From NCBI GenBank assembly GCA_019637615.1, contig JAHBVJ010000026.1:1-64000 (forward strand): a stretch of DNA of 64,000 nucleotides, given 5' to 3'. Under the pieces are notes generated by a model. The model made no database searches and was not told where the DNA came from. It saw only the letters and a program-made list of their open reading frames with translations. This DNA comes from Anaerolineae bacterium. Its GTDB lineage: Bacteria; Chloroflexota; Anaerolineae; Aggregatilineales; UBA2796. Made by a program: the position numbers and the translations under genes. Positions 15,601-22,512 of this stretch are shown in pieces (position 1 is the stretch's first letter; each line of letters opens with the position of its first letter).

Positions 15601-17089
15601 ATACAGTTTCGATGTAGATGGATATGATGTAAGTAGTCTGGCATTCAGCTCCGACGCACACTATGGGATAACAGGCACATTTGGAGGCGCTAAACTATGG
15701 GATATTACAACTGGAAAGTTTGTGCGTGCTTTCAATGGACATGAGGATACGGTTACTAGCGTTGCAGTCAGCCCCAAAGGAGATTATATTCTGACAGGAT
15801 CCGGTGACAGCACAGCAAAATTATGGCCGATTACAGAAAATAAGGAACAGCGCACATTCGGGGGACACACAGAAGCCGTTCTGAGTGTGGCAGTTAGCTC
15901 CGATGGGCGTTACGTAGTGACAGGATCGGCGGACAACACAGCGAAATTATGGGATGCTTCTTCTGAAAAGGAATTGCATAGCTTTAGCGGTCACAATGAT
16001 GCCGTTACGGATGTAGCGTTTAGTCCCGATGGACGCTATGTGCTGACAGGTTCGTGGGACAAGACTGCGAAGTTATGGGATGTCGCAACCGGAAAGGAAT
16101 TACGCACATTTATCGGGCATGAGGCAATTGTTTCGAGCGTAGCGTTTAGTCCCGATGGACGCTATGTGCTGACAGGTTCATGGGATGAGACTGCGAAGTT
16201 ATGGGATGCCGCAACCGGAAAGGAATTACGCACATTTATCGGGCATTCAATGTACATCAAAAGCGTAGCGTTTAGTCCCGATGGGCGTTATGCGTTGACG
16301 GGTGCTGGCTATGATATGGGACCACGTGATTTCACAGCAAGACTGTGGGATATTGCTACAGGGAAACAATTGCGCACATTCATTGGTCACAAGTCTACAA
16401 TTTGGAGCGTGGCCTTTAGTCCTAATGGCCGTTATGTATTGACTGGAGCAGAGGATAATACGGCAAAGCTTTGGGATGTTTCCACTGGTATCTTATTACA
16501 CACTTTTAGTGGACACACCGATACTATACGTGGCGTAGTGTTTAGTCCTGATGGGCGATATGCGTTGACTGGAGCAGTCGATGGGACCGCAAGGCTATGG
16601 GATATTGCAACAGGAAATACATTGCGGACATTTAGCTATACATGGGGTATTTCGAGTGTAGCGTTTAGTCCTGACGGACATTTTGTGTTCACAGGTACGG
16701 GGAAGAATACAGCAAAATTATGGGAGACTAATTACCACGATTTTCTTTCTTACGCTTGTACGCAAGTGACGCGAGATTTTACAAGATATGAACGTCAAGA
16801 TTATCACATCCTAGATAATGAGCCAACATGCCCTCAATTTGCTACAGTAGATAATCCTATGAACACATTAATGCCACCAACGACAACAGCTATGGCGGCC
16901 ACAATGGTATCTCCTATATGGACTCCAATAGCGTCACCAACCATCACCTATACTCCTAGCGCTACTTTTACTATGACTTATACACCGACCGCTACATTCA
17001 CGTCTACAGCAACTGTCACGTTTACAGATCTACCACTGTTGTTCTTTGCGTCACCGACATTTCCGCCAACGAAGACCCCCAAACCGTGA
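12644..17089 (+). CDS. TIR-nSTAND ATPase-transmembrane-WD40 giant protein
   Basis: A 1481-aa multidomain protein. Residues 1-135 form a TIR domain (MPSVFISYAHADHG, FILVASPNTVRSQYV). About 165-560 is a STAND-type NTPase of the novel-STAND class with the NPYQGLEAF lead-in, Walker A GASGSGKSS (about 202) and Walker B VVLIVDQFEELF (about 282). One membrane helix lies at about 622-646. Fourteen WD40 blades (about 780-1362) suggest two seven-bladed propellers. A Thr/Pro-rich tail follows (about 1390-1481). TIR domains of this kind can signal or hydrolyse NAD+, and STAND proteins are ligand-triggered switches, so an immune or stress sensor is plausible but unproven. If the helix spans the membrane, the propellers would be extracellular. 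Base composition shifts to AT-rich from about 14650. Confidence 0.85.
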   Translation: MPSVFISYAHADHGTVSNIINALQNANIPVWIDHQKLRPGTSNWEHAIRTAIADAPAFILVASPNTVRSQYVPDEISIAQLRTPPIPIIPVWIDGKNYIEAVPMGMGRVQGLDLRDGEFEANIQALMGTLREIMNAEEQSSNQYVLTTPAADAVPADFTPHNPYQGLEAFTEKTSRYYFGRTALVNKLANRLHEDRFLAVVGASGSGKSSVVMAGLLPKLRYEHPDWVILPPMKPGAQPVEELSIVLASQRQAAITNVRPDLESADTRGLLLQAKLIGRECRVVLIVDQFEELFTLTTDAAVRERFINLLTAAATAPDSNLTVILTLRADFSDRPLAYPELGHLINEHSEAVLPLSLVELTEVVLGPAALDDVRMSFEGDLAARLVYTVREQPGGLPLLQFALDQLFQRREGQRLTLKAYEQIGELKGALAKHAEATYAALPTESHRQLARGLFLRLISPGATEQESTRRRVMQRELTPADPTRQWVMETVIRQFIKARLLTTGEIAGEPTLEVSHEALIREWDVLRTWLDQFRSEVRLQQSISQDAADWLRNGKRPDDLYLGEKLREAEAWARGGAYAVSAEEAAFIEAGGYRQRELREDDERRIKALEQAETRAKRTRERLLITTAFAAVMITIAIVAAYIGLQGQQTAAAREDQANTQVAIALETLTPIPATLTQVAEQANAQVANAQSTVVQVGTSVSNTLTPIPATLAKVADDIRNAEAEIESLRLAVLAKDILNNPFGDIETPILLGIRALKTAYSVPADAALVVAIGRLDVRTLIGHKGGITSVAFSPNGRFIATGSVDNTAKLWDAATGKELHTFSGHTSTLISLAFSPDGHYLVTASNDETVRLWDIDTGIEIRIFYHSINGIRPSTVAFSPDGHSILAIGDYRMHQWNIATGKESIFFDNLSDVLAFTPDGHYILTSSWDNTATLWDAINGKEVYTFVGHTQSITCAKFSPDGRYALTGAYDGTAKLWDTATGKEIYSFDVDGYDVSSLAFSSDAHYGITGTFGGAKLWDITTGKFVRAFNGHEDTVTSVAVSPKGDYILTGSGDSTAKLWPITENKEQRTFGGHTEAVLSVAVSSDGRYVVTGSADNTAKLWDASSEKELHSFSGHNDAVTDVAFSPDGRYVLTGSWDKTAKLWDVATGKELRTFIGHEAIVSSVAFSPDGRYVLTGSWDETAKLWDAATGKELRTFIGHSMYIKSVAFSPDGRYALTGAGYDMGPRDFTARLWDIATGKQLRTFIGHKSTIWSVAFSPNGRYVLTGAEDNTAKLWDVSTGILLHTFSGHTDTIRGVVFSPDGRYALTGAVDGTARLWDIATGNTLRTFSYTWGISSVAFSPDGHFVFTGTGKNTAKLWETNYHDFLSYACTQVTRDFTRYERQDYHILDNEPTCPQFATVDNPMNTLMPPTTTAMAATMVSPIWTPIASPTITYTPSATFTMTYTPTATFTSTATVTFTDLPLLFFASPTFPPTKTPKP
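16013..16246 (+). repeat. Near-identical tandem WD40 blades (9 and 10)
   Basis: The 108-nt segments 16013-16120 and 16139-16246 differ at only about four positions, with a period of 126 nt (42 codons). The other blades of the propeller are far more diverged, so this pair reflects recent duplication or gene conversion within the gene. Confidence 0.8.
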
Positions 17090-17306
17090 TGCTCGAGCCA
17101 GCTCATAATTTGTTGTCATGACGAGGTACGGCAACGAGAACACGAAAAACAGGCAAGTGAAGACCGCTTGTCTGTTGCGTTGGAATATGCGGTTGTGCAT
17201 GGGTAGGGTTTGAAGGTCAGTTGCTGAACCAGTTGAGGAGGTGCTGGACAAGCTTGTTGCAATTCGCGCTGAAGCTGACTAGTCACTAGAGATTCCTCCA
17301 TTAGCA

Positions 17307-17975
17307 CTACCCGATCACCAGTGCCATCGCGAAGCCATCATAGCCCTTGCTACCCACCGTCTGAAGTTGCGTCGCCATCACACGCGATTCCGCTGCCAGC
17401 GCTGTGTTGAATTGGCGCACGCCGCGCACGCTCGGATCGGTGCTGTTGGCGTCCACTACTTCGCCGTTGCGGATCACGTTATCAACGATGATCACGCTGC
17501 CCAGATGAGTCAGCTTGAGCGCCCAGTTGAAGTAATTGGTATTGTTGGCCTTATCCGCGTCGATGAACACAAAATCGAAGGGCGCATGACCCTCGGCGGC
17601 AATCTTAGGCAGCGTGTCGAGCGCAGGGCCGACTCTCACCTCAACTAGCTTGTCCACTTCAGCGCGGATGAGATTCGCGCGGGCGACTTCGGCGTGTTTC
17701 GGATCAACTTCCAGCGTGATCAGCTTGCCGTCCGGCGGCAATGCGCGCGCCAGCCAGATCGTGCTGTACCCACCGAGCGTGCCGATCTCCAGAATCGACC
17801 TAGCCTTGATGCTCTGCGCCAGAATCGCCAACAGTTTGCCCTGATTCGGCGCGACCTGCGCTGACGGCAGTTTGGCGGCTTCGGCGGCTTGCAGCGCCGC
17901 CTCCAGCACCGGATCGGAAGGAATCAACAGATCATTGATGTACTGATCAACGGCAGTCCACTGTGCTTGGTTCAT
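17307..17975 (-). CDS. SAM-dependent class I O-methyltransferase
   Basis: A 222-aa member of the catechol/caffeoyl-CoA O-methyltransferase family. SAM motif I is LEIGTLGGYSTIWLARALPP (about residues 61-80), followed by ITLEVDPKHAEVARANL. The metal/catalytic motif is FVFIDADKANN (about 132-142), and a later VDNVIRNG segment is typical of the family. It would methylate a small hydroxylated acceptor with Mg2+; the substrate is unknown. It is transcribed convergently with the TIR gene, and 217 bp without recognisable features separate them. Confidence 0.88.
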   Translation of the reverse strand: MNQAQWTAVDQYINDLLIPSDPVLEAALQAAEAAKLPSAQVAPNQGKLLAILAQSIKARSILEIGTLGGYSTIWLARALPPDGKLITLEVDPKHAEVARANLIRAEVDKLVEVRVGPALDTLPKIAAEGHAPFDFVFIDADKANNTNYFNWALKLTHLGSVIIVDNVIRNGEVVDANSTDPSVRGVRQFNTALAAESRVMATQLQTVGSKGYDGFAMALVIG

Positions 17976-18023
17976 CGGTATGGCCTTTTTATCAGGGTGG
18001 CTGTAGTTCAGGTGTCAACAAAC

Positions 18024-18041
18024 GGGCGAGTTACCTCGCCC
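18024..18041 (-). terminator. GGGCGAG/CTCGCCC hairpin
   Basis: A 7-bp stem with loop TTAC follows the 18048-18371 gene in the minus-strand direction. It has no U-tract. The same arm sequence is reused in hairpins at 22230-22250 and 43404-43423. Confidence 0.45.
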
Positions 18042-18047
18042 ATCTCA

Positions 18048-18371
18048 TCATTCTGCCAATTGTTTATCTTTGAGCACCGGCTCAGGGATCGGCTCCACGC
18101 GCGCTTCTACATATTTCCAGCGCACCTTGCGGTGCCCCCACATATTGGGCAAGCTGTACTCTTCTTTGCGCTCGATCAAGGTGATCCACAGGTTTTTGTT
18201 CGGCAGGGCAAACCGCGTATGCACTTCATCAAAGCCGACGGAGTCGCGGTACATATCGAGGCGTGCTTCCTTATCCATCTGGCGGATCTTCCACATCGCT
18301 TTGTTGTATTTGAATTTGGCAAGTTTCTGCGCGAGTTCGTTCATCTCGGCAGTGCTGATCAAAACTGGCAT
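18048..18371 (-). CDS. Hypothetical basic protein
   Basis: A 107-aa protein of unknown function with no membrane segment. It has an N-terminal helix (LISTAEMNELAQKLAKFKYN) and a charged middle part. Tryptophan- and tyrosine-rich strands follow (NLWITLIERKEEY, WKYVEARVEPIPEP). A GGGGGGAAC ribosome site lies just upstream of the ATG. It precedes the O-methyltransferase gene on the same strand and is divergent from xseA, whose promoter lies about 65 bp from its start. Confidence 0.6.
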   Translation of the reverse strand: MPVLISTAEMNELAQKLAKFKYNKAMWKIRQMDKEARLDMYRDSVGFDEVHTRFALPNKNLWITLIERKEEYSLPNMWGHRKVRWKYVEARVEPIPEPVLKDKQLAE

Positions 18372-18435
18372 CGGTTTAGTTCCCCCCGAAGTGATGACCT
18401 ATCATGGTTGGGTGTCGGTAGAGTTAGGGAGAAGT

Positions 18436-18465
18436 TTAACTGAATTTGGGCGCGGATGCTATAAT
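18436..18465 (+). promoter_or_regulatory. Promoter of xseAB, leaderless type
   Basis: TTAACT (18436-18441) and a perfect TATAAT (18460-18465) are separated by 18 bp. The expected start point, 6-7 nt after the -10 box, falls at about 18472, one base before the xseA ATG at 18473. No Shine-Dalgarno can therefore be in the message, which should be leaderless. Confidence 0.65.
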
Positions 18466-18472
18466 CCACGCC

Positions 18473-19702
18473 ATGAATATGCAGCAAGCGAACTTCACTG
18501 TTACAGGGCTAACTGTCTATATCCGCCACATCTTCGATCTGGATGAATTACTAGGCGATGTGTGGGTAGAAGGCGAAGTTTCCAATTTCTCGCGTCCGTC
18601 GTCGGGGCATTGGTACTTCACGCTCAAAGACAGCACCAGCCAGCTCAAAGCCGTGATGTGGAAGACCAGCGCCGCCCGTCAGCGCTACATGCCCGAACAC
18701 GGCGAGAAAGTCCGCGCGCACGGCAAAGTCACCGTCTACGAAGCGGGCGGACAGTACCAGCTCTATTGCGATGTGATCCAACCGCTGGCAAAAGTGGGCG
18801 ATCTTCATGCGCAGTTCCGCGAATTGTGGGACGCACTGGAAGCCGAAGGGCTGTTCAGCCCAGACATTAAGCGCGATCTGCCCGCCTTCCCGCGCAAAAT
18901 CGGCGTGGTCACGTCGGCTTCGACGGCTGCCTTTCAGGATATTCAGAATGTCTTGCGGCGGCGCTATCCGCTGGCAGAACTAATCCTCAGTCCGACGCCC
19001 GTACAGGGCAGTGACGCCGCGCCGCACATCGTCCGCGCCCTCCGCCAGATCGACGCTTACGGCGTGGATGTAATCTTGCTGGCACGTGGCGGCGGCAGTC
19101 TAGAGGATTTGTGGTGTTTCAACGATGAGCGCATCGCCCGCGCCATCCGCGAGACGCGCGCGCCTGTCGTCACGGGCGTCGGTCACGAGACGGATACCAC
19201 GCTGGTCGATGGCACGGCGGATCGGCGTGCCCCGACGCCATCGGCAGGCGCAGAGATGATCGTGCCGAGCATCGATGATCTGCGCTTCCGCCTGAAGGAA
19301 CTCAGCCTTCAACTGCGGGATGCTGCGCAGGAGAACATCGACAGCCGCCGTGAAGACGTGGACGACATCAGCCACAAACTGCGGCTCGTCGCACCGACCA
19401 ATCGGTTGCGGTCCGAACGTCAGCGTTTGGATGAGCTGGACATGCGCTTGGAAAAAGCCGCCCGCGCTAAGATCGTTTCTCTGCGCGACAAGGTGCTGTC
19501 GCAGAAGCGCGCGCTTGAGTCCACCAATCCGCGCAATCTGTTGGCGCGTGGCTATGCGCTCATCACCCGCGCCGACGATGGCAGCCGCGTGACCGATGCG
19601 GCGGACGCCAATCCGGGCACTTCCCTGCATATCCAACTGAGCAAAGGCACCATAACCGCCGCTGTTACCGAGAGGACGCTTGATGACCAGCCTTCAACCT
19701 GA
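18473..19702 (+). CDS. xseA: Exodeoxyribonuclease VII large subunit
   Basis: A 409-aa catalytic subunit of the single-strand-specific exonuclease VII used in repair and recombination. The N-terminal OB-fold DNA-binding domain covers about residues 5-105 (VEGEVSNFSRPSSGHWYFTL). The catalytic domain has FPRKIGVVTSASTAAFQDI, the DVILLARGGGSLEDLWCFND motif, and VVTGVGHETDTTLVDGTADR followed by RAPTPSAGAE. A coiled-coil C-terminal part follows. ATG 18473 is immediately downstream of a strong -10 box. It overlaps xseB by 20 bp. Confidence 0.95.
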   Translation: MNMQQANFTVTGLTVYIRHIFDLDELLGDVWVEGEVSNFSRPSSGHWYFTLKDSTSQLKAVMWKTSAARQRYMPEHGEKVRAHGKVTVYEAGGQYQLYCDVIQPLAKVGDLHAQFRELWDALEAEGLFSPDIKRDLPAFPRKIGVVTSASTAAFQDIQNVLRRRYPLAELILSPTPVQGSDAAPHIVRALRQIDAYGVDVILLARGGGSLEDLWCFNDERIARAIRETRAPVVTGVGHETDTTLVDGTADRRAPTPSAGAEMIVPSIDDLRFRLKELSLQLRDAAQENIDSRREDVDDISHKLRLVAPTNRLRSERQRLDELDMRLEKAARAKIVSLRDKVLSQKRALESTNPRNLLARGYALITRADDGSRVTDAADANPGTSLHIQLSKGTITAAVTERTLDDQPST

Positions 19703-19913
19703 GCAGCCCTTTGAAGACGCCTTCCAAGAACTCGCGGACATCGTTGATCAACTTGAAGCGGGCGATCTCACGCTGGACGATACGCTCAAGCTATACGAAC
19801 GTGGGCGTGCGCTCGTCCAATACTGCCAAGTGCAGCTCAATGATGCCGAACTGCGCGTGATGCAGCTCACGACGGGCGCAGACGGCACGCTCAAAGCCGA
19901 AGACTTAACGTAA
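19683..19913 (+). CDS. xseB: Exodeoxyribonuclease VII small subunit
   Basis: This 76-aa helical subunit binds XseA in multiple copies. The family signature is FEDAFQELADIVDQLEAGDL followed by TLDDTLKLYERGRALVQYCQ (residues about 10-50). The start overlaps the end of xseA, which is the usual translational coupling. An in-frame TTG three bases earlier is an alternative. Confidence 0.93.
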   Translation: MTSLQPEQPFEDAFQELADIVDQLEAGDLTLDDTLKLYERGRALVQYCQVQLNDAELRVMQLTTGADGTLKAEDLT

Positions 19914-19938
19914 GCAACGCGATCTGAATAGTATCATC

Positions 19939-20316
19939 ATGCCAACACGAAGTGACCGAACCAGCTTGTTCATTGGACTGGGCATTGCTCTCGTCCAAAT
20001 CGTTGACATCATCCTTCATGTTGCCACCAATCAGGCCGAACCCATCCGGATCACCTCGAATCTCGCGGTACTGGTGTGGTTAGCCTTCTTGGCTTTCGGG
20101 AAGTTCAAGCAGGGCTTCCGCCTGATGACGGTAGGCTTCATCGGGGTCTATCTGGCGCTGAATATCGCCTTCCTCGCCATGAGCGGCCTGACCAACGCCG
20201 CGCAGGGTGGCGGCTTGCGAGTCACGCTCTTGGTGTTGATCGCCCTGACGGTGATCTTGGCGGCGCTGCTGGCTTACTTTTGGGAACGCCATCCGAACAA
20301 CTCGATGATGGCTTAA
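19939..20316 (+). CDS. Small four-helix membrane protein
   Basis: A 125-aa protein with four hydrophobic helices (residues about 9-29, 36-54, 61-81 and 92-115) and a short polar tail. It has no recognised family. It begins 25 bp after xseB and ends 32 bp before the zinc-ribbon gene on the same strand, so it is probably part of the xseAB transcript. Confidence 0.65.
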   Translation: MPTRSDRTSLFIGLGIALVQIVDIILHVATNQAEPIRITSNLAVLVWLAFLAFGKFKQGFRLMTVGFIGVYLALNIAFLAMSGLTNAAQGGGLRVTLLVLIALTVILAALLAYFWERHPNNSMMA

Positions 20317-20348
20317 GGCGGAAAACGCGGCTTTATTAGGGGATCATC

Positions 20349-20756
20349 ATGCCAACGTATGAATTCCAGTGTGCGGACTGCGGGCATATCTTCGAGGAAC
20401 GGCGCTCGTTTTCACAGTCCCACGCGCCAGCCACCTGCCCCAAGTGCGGCTCTACCAACGCCAAACGCCTGATCACGGGCGGCGCGGCGATCTTCCGCCC
20501 GATGACTCCCGGCGAGATCGGCGCATCCGAGTACAACGCCGCGCAGCGCTCATTCTCGCGCATGGCGGATATTCAGCGCGCCGATGAGCAATCTCACGCG
20601 CATGACCATGAGCACGATCACAGCCATGAGCATCATGACCACCACGATCATGATCATGCGCATGACCATGCCGAACCGCATCACCACGATGAGCCGCATG
20701 ATCACGCGCATCACGACCATCCCGCCGACCACAGCCACGACGATCCCGCCCCGTAA
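20349..20756 (+). CDS. FmdB-family zinc-ribbon protein with histidine-rich tail
   Basis: A 135-aa protein. Residues 1-42 are a classic FmdB/CxxC regulatory zinc ribbon (MPTYEFQCADCGHIFEERRS, then CPKCGS). FmdB proteins are usually 60-110 aa and end soon after. Here residues about 82-135 form an extended tail of HD/HE/HH repeats with about two dozen histidines, which should bind Zn2+, Ni2+ or Co2+. The tail could be a metal store or delivery module, as in the His-rich regions of HypB, UreE or SlyD. AGGGGATC precedes the ATG. Target unknown. Confidence 0.82.
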   Translation: MPTYEFQCADCGHIFEERRSFSQSHAPATCPKCGSTNAKRLITGGAAIFRPMTPGEIGASEYNAAQRSFSRMADIQRADEQSHAHDHEHDHSHEHHDHHDHDHAHDHAEPHHHDEPHDHAHHDHPADHSHDDPAP

Positions 20757-20863
20757 TCGCTTGGCTGTCGGTCAAAACTGTAGCTTATCTGTCGTTTCGG
20801 TGTAAACTACAGTTACCAGCCAGAAAATAATCGTACCTTCGTTTCAGTTAGGGAAAACCTCTC

Positions 20864-22210
20864 ATGACTACACCGACCGCGACCTCGTTTGATGAAATCA
20901 TCGATCTCAACAAGGAATACACGCTGTTTCCGTGGGGCGCACAGGGGGCAGTGAACCCGATCCCCGTCACCAACGCGGAAGGCATCTATTTTTACGACGC
21001 TAACGGCAAAAAATACATCGATTTCAATTCGCAGTTGATGAATGTCAACATCGGCTACGGCAACAAGCACGTGATCGACGCCATCAAGCGTCAGGCTGAC
21101 CAGCTCGCCTACGTTTACCCCGGCATGGCGACTGATCCGCGCGGCAAGTTGGGTGAGAAAATTGCGCAACATCTCCCCGGCACGCTCAAGAAGACGTTCT
21201 TCAGCCTGAGCGGGACAGAAGCCAACGAAAACGCCTTCAAGATCGCCCGCCAGTACAACGGACGCGCCAAGATTCTCTCGCGCTATCGCAGCTTTCACGG
21301 GCAGGGCTTCGGTGCGCAGCAAGCTGGCGGCGATCCGCGCCGTATTCCCAATGAACCCGGCGTCGGCTGGGTCGTCCACTTCCACGATCCCTATCAGTAC
21401 CGCTGTTTGTTCTGCAAAGGCCAAGATCACTGCAACCTGTCGTGCGCCGAGCACATCGAGCAAACGGTGATCTTTGAGGGGCCGGAGACCATCTCCGCCA
21501 TCATCCTCGAAGGCTATAGCGGTTCCAGCGGCATCATGGCCCCGCCTGATCCTCAATATTGGACGAAGGTGCAGGAAATCTGCCGCAAGTACGGCATCCT
21601 CCTGATCGTGGACGAAGTGATGAGTGGCTTCGGGCGCACAGGCAAATGGTTCGGCGTCGATAACTATCCCGACGTGCAGCCGGACATCGTGACGATGGCG
21701 AAAGGCTTGACTTCTGGCTATCTGCCGCTCGCCGCCACCACCGTCACCGAGGAGATCGCCAAGCACTTCGAGAGCAAACCGCTGATGATCGGGGGGACGT
21801 ATGCCGCTCACACGCTGTCCTGCGCGGCGGGCGTGGCCTGCGTTGAAGTTTACGAACAAGAAGGCTTGGTTGAGAATTCCGCCAAGATGGGCGAAGTGCT
21901 CACCAAGGGCTTGAACGACCTCAAGGCCGAGCATCCGAGCGTTGGCGATGTGCGCGGCGTCGGGTTGTTCCAAGTGCTCGAACTGGTCAAAAATCGCGAG
22001 ACCCGCGCCCCGCTATCGGAGTTCAACAAGCCCGAATCCGAGCCGATGAAACAGATTCGCAGCTATTTGCTCTCCAAGGGCATGTTCGCCTTTGTGCGCT
22101 GGAACATGGTATTCGCCTGCCCGCCGCTGATCATCAACCGCGATCAGTTGCAGGAGTCACTCAGCATCCTCAACGACGCACTGTCCCTCGCAGACAAGTT
22201 CGTGGAATAA
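20864..22210 (+). CDS. Class III PLP-dependent aminotransferase
   Basis: A 448-aa fold-type I class III aminotransferase. Visible features are the SLSGTEANENAFKIARQYNG cofactor segment (about residues 111-130), SRYRSFHGQGFGAQ, LLIVDEVMSGFGRTGKWF (about 246-263) with the PLP-binding Asp, and the Schiff-base lysine in MAKGLTSGYLPL (about 281). A cysteine cluster CLFCKGQDHCNLSC (about 180-193) is typical of a subset related to taurine:pyruvate and omega-amino acid transaminases. Substrate cannot be assigned. It is preceded by an 8-bp inverted repeat AACTGTAG/CTACAGTT (20776-20814) of unknown role. Confidence 0.88.
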   Translation: MTTPTATSFDEIIDLNKEYTLFPWGAQGAVNPIPVTNAEGIYFYDANGKKYIDFNSQLMNVNIGYGNKHVIDAIKRQADQLAYVYPGMATDPRGKLGEKIAQHLPGTLKKTFFSLSGTEANENAFKIARQYNGRAKILSRYRSFHGQGFGAQQAGGDPRRIPNEPGVGWVVHFHDPYQYRCLFCKGQDHCNLSCAEHIEQTVIFEGPETISAIILEGYSGSSGIMAPPDPQYWTKVQEICRKYGILLIVDEVMSGFGRTGKWFGVDNYPDVQPDIVTMAKGLTSGYLPLAATTVTEEIAKHFESKPLMIGGTYAAHTLSCAAGVACVEVYEQEGLVENSAKMGEVLTKGLNDLKAEHPSVGDVRGVGLFQVLELVKNRETRAPLSEFNKPESEPMKQIRSYLLSKGMFAFVRWNMVFACPPLIINRDQLQESLSILNDALSLADKFVE

Positions 22211-22229
22211 CGTCGCGTCATCATCCGCA

Positions 22230-22250
22230 AGGGCGAGCCTCCCTCGCCCT
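22230..22250 (+). terminator. Hairpin after the aminotransferase gene (no U-tract)
   Basis: AGGGCGAG (22230-22237) pairs with CTCGCCCT (22243-22250) across loop CCTCC. It follows the aminotransferase stop by 20 bp. Confidence 0.5.
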
Positions 22251-22324
22251 ACCCTCCCCATCTATCTACATAACTCATCTGCCTACGCCTCATCCTAACT
22301 AATTGCTCATGTATGACAAAGCCC

Positions 22325-22351
22325 TTGCTAAAGCAATAGGTATCATATAAT
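22325..22351 (+). promoter_or_regulatory. Candidate promoter for the M4 peptidase-inhibitor pair
   Basis: TTGCTA (22325-22330) lies 15 bp upstream of a consensus TATAAT (22346-22351). The spacer is short, but the -10 box is perfect and the surrounding DNA is AT-rich. The 5' leader to GTG 22513 would be about 155 nt. Confidence 0.35.
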
Positions 22352-22512
22352 ATGAAGCGAATTAAATTTTACGAGCATACCATAAAACTTTTGTAAGCGA
22401 TATTCTTCATCTTTATTGATTTTCGGTCAGGCCACAGGGGCAAGCCAAGTGGGCACCCCGCAGGCTAATCATCTTGTGAGGCAATCGCCCACAACACCTA
22501 CTGGGGGAATCC

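Larger units (their letters stand above)
22211..22512 (+). other. Gene-free interval between aminotransferase and M4 peptidase
   Basis: This 302-bp interval holds a 22230-22250 hairpin and a candidate promoter with a perfect TATAAT (22346-22351). The rest is an AT-rich stretch and a GC-rich untranslated segment, in which I see no ORF or RNA gene. Confidence 0.6.

Noticed and set aside
12644..17089. Calling the TIR-STAND-WD40 gene a proven antiphage system
   Set aside because: The domains fit, but there are no neighbouring defence genes or other evidence in the window, so only a possible role is given.
20776..20814. AACTGTAG/CTACAGTT inverted repeat before the aminotransferase gene
   Set aside because: The arms are 23 bp apart and unaccompanied by a convincing promoter or U-tract; it could be chance, so it is only mentioned in the gene entry.
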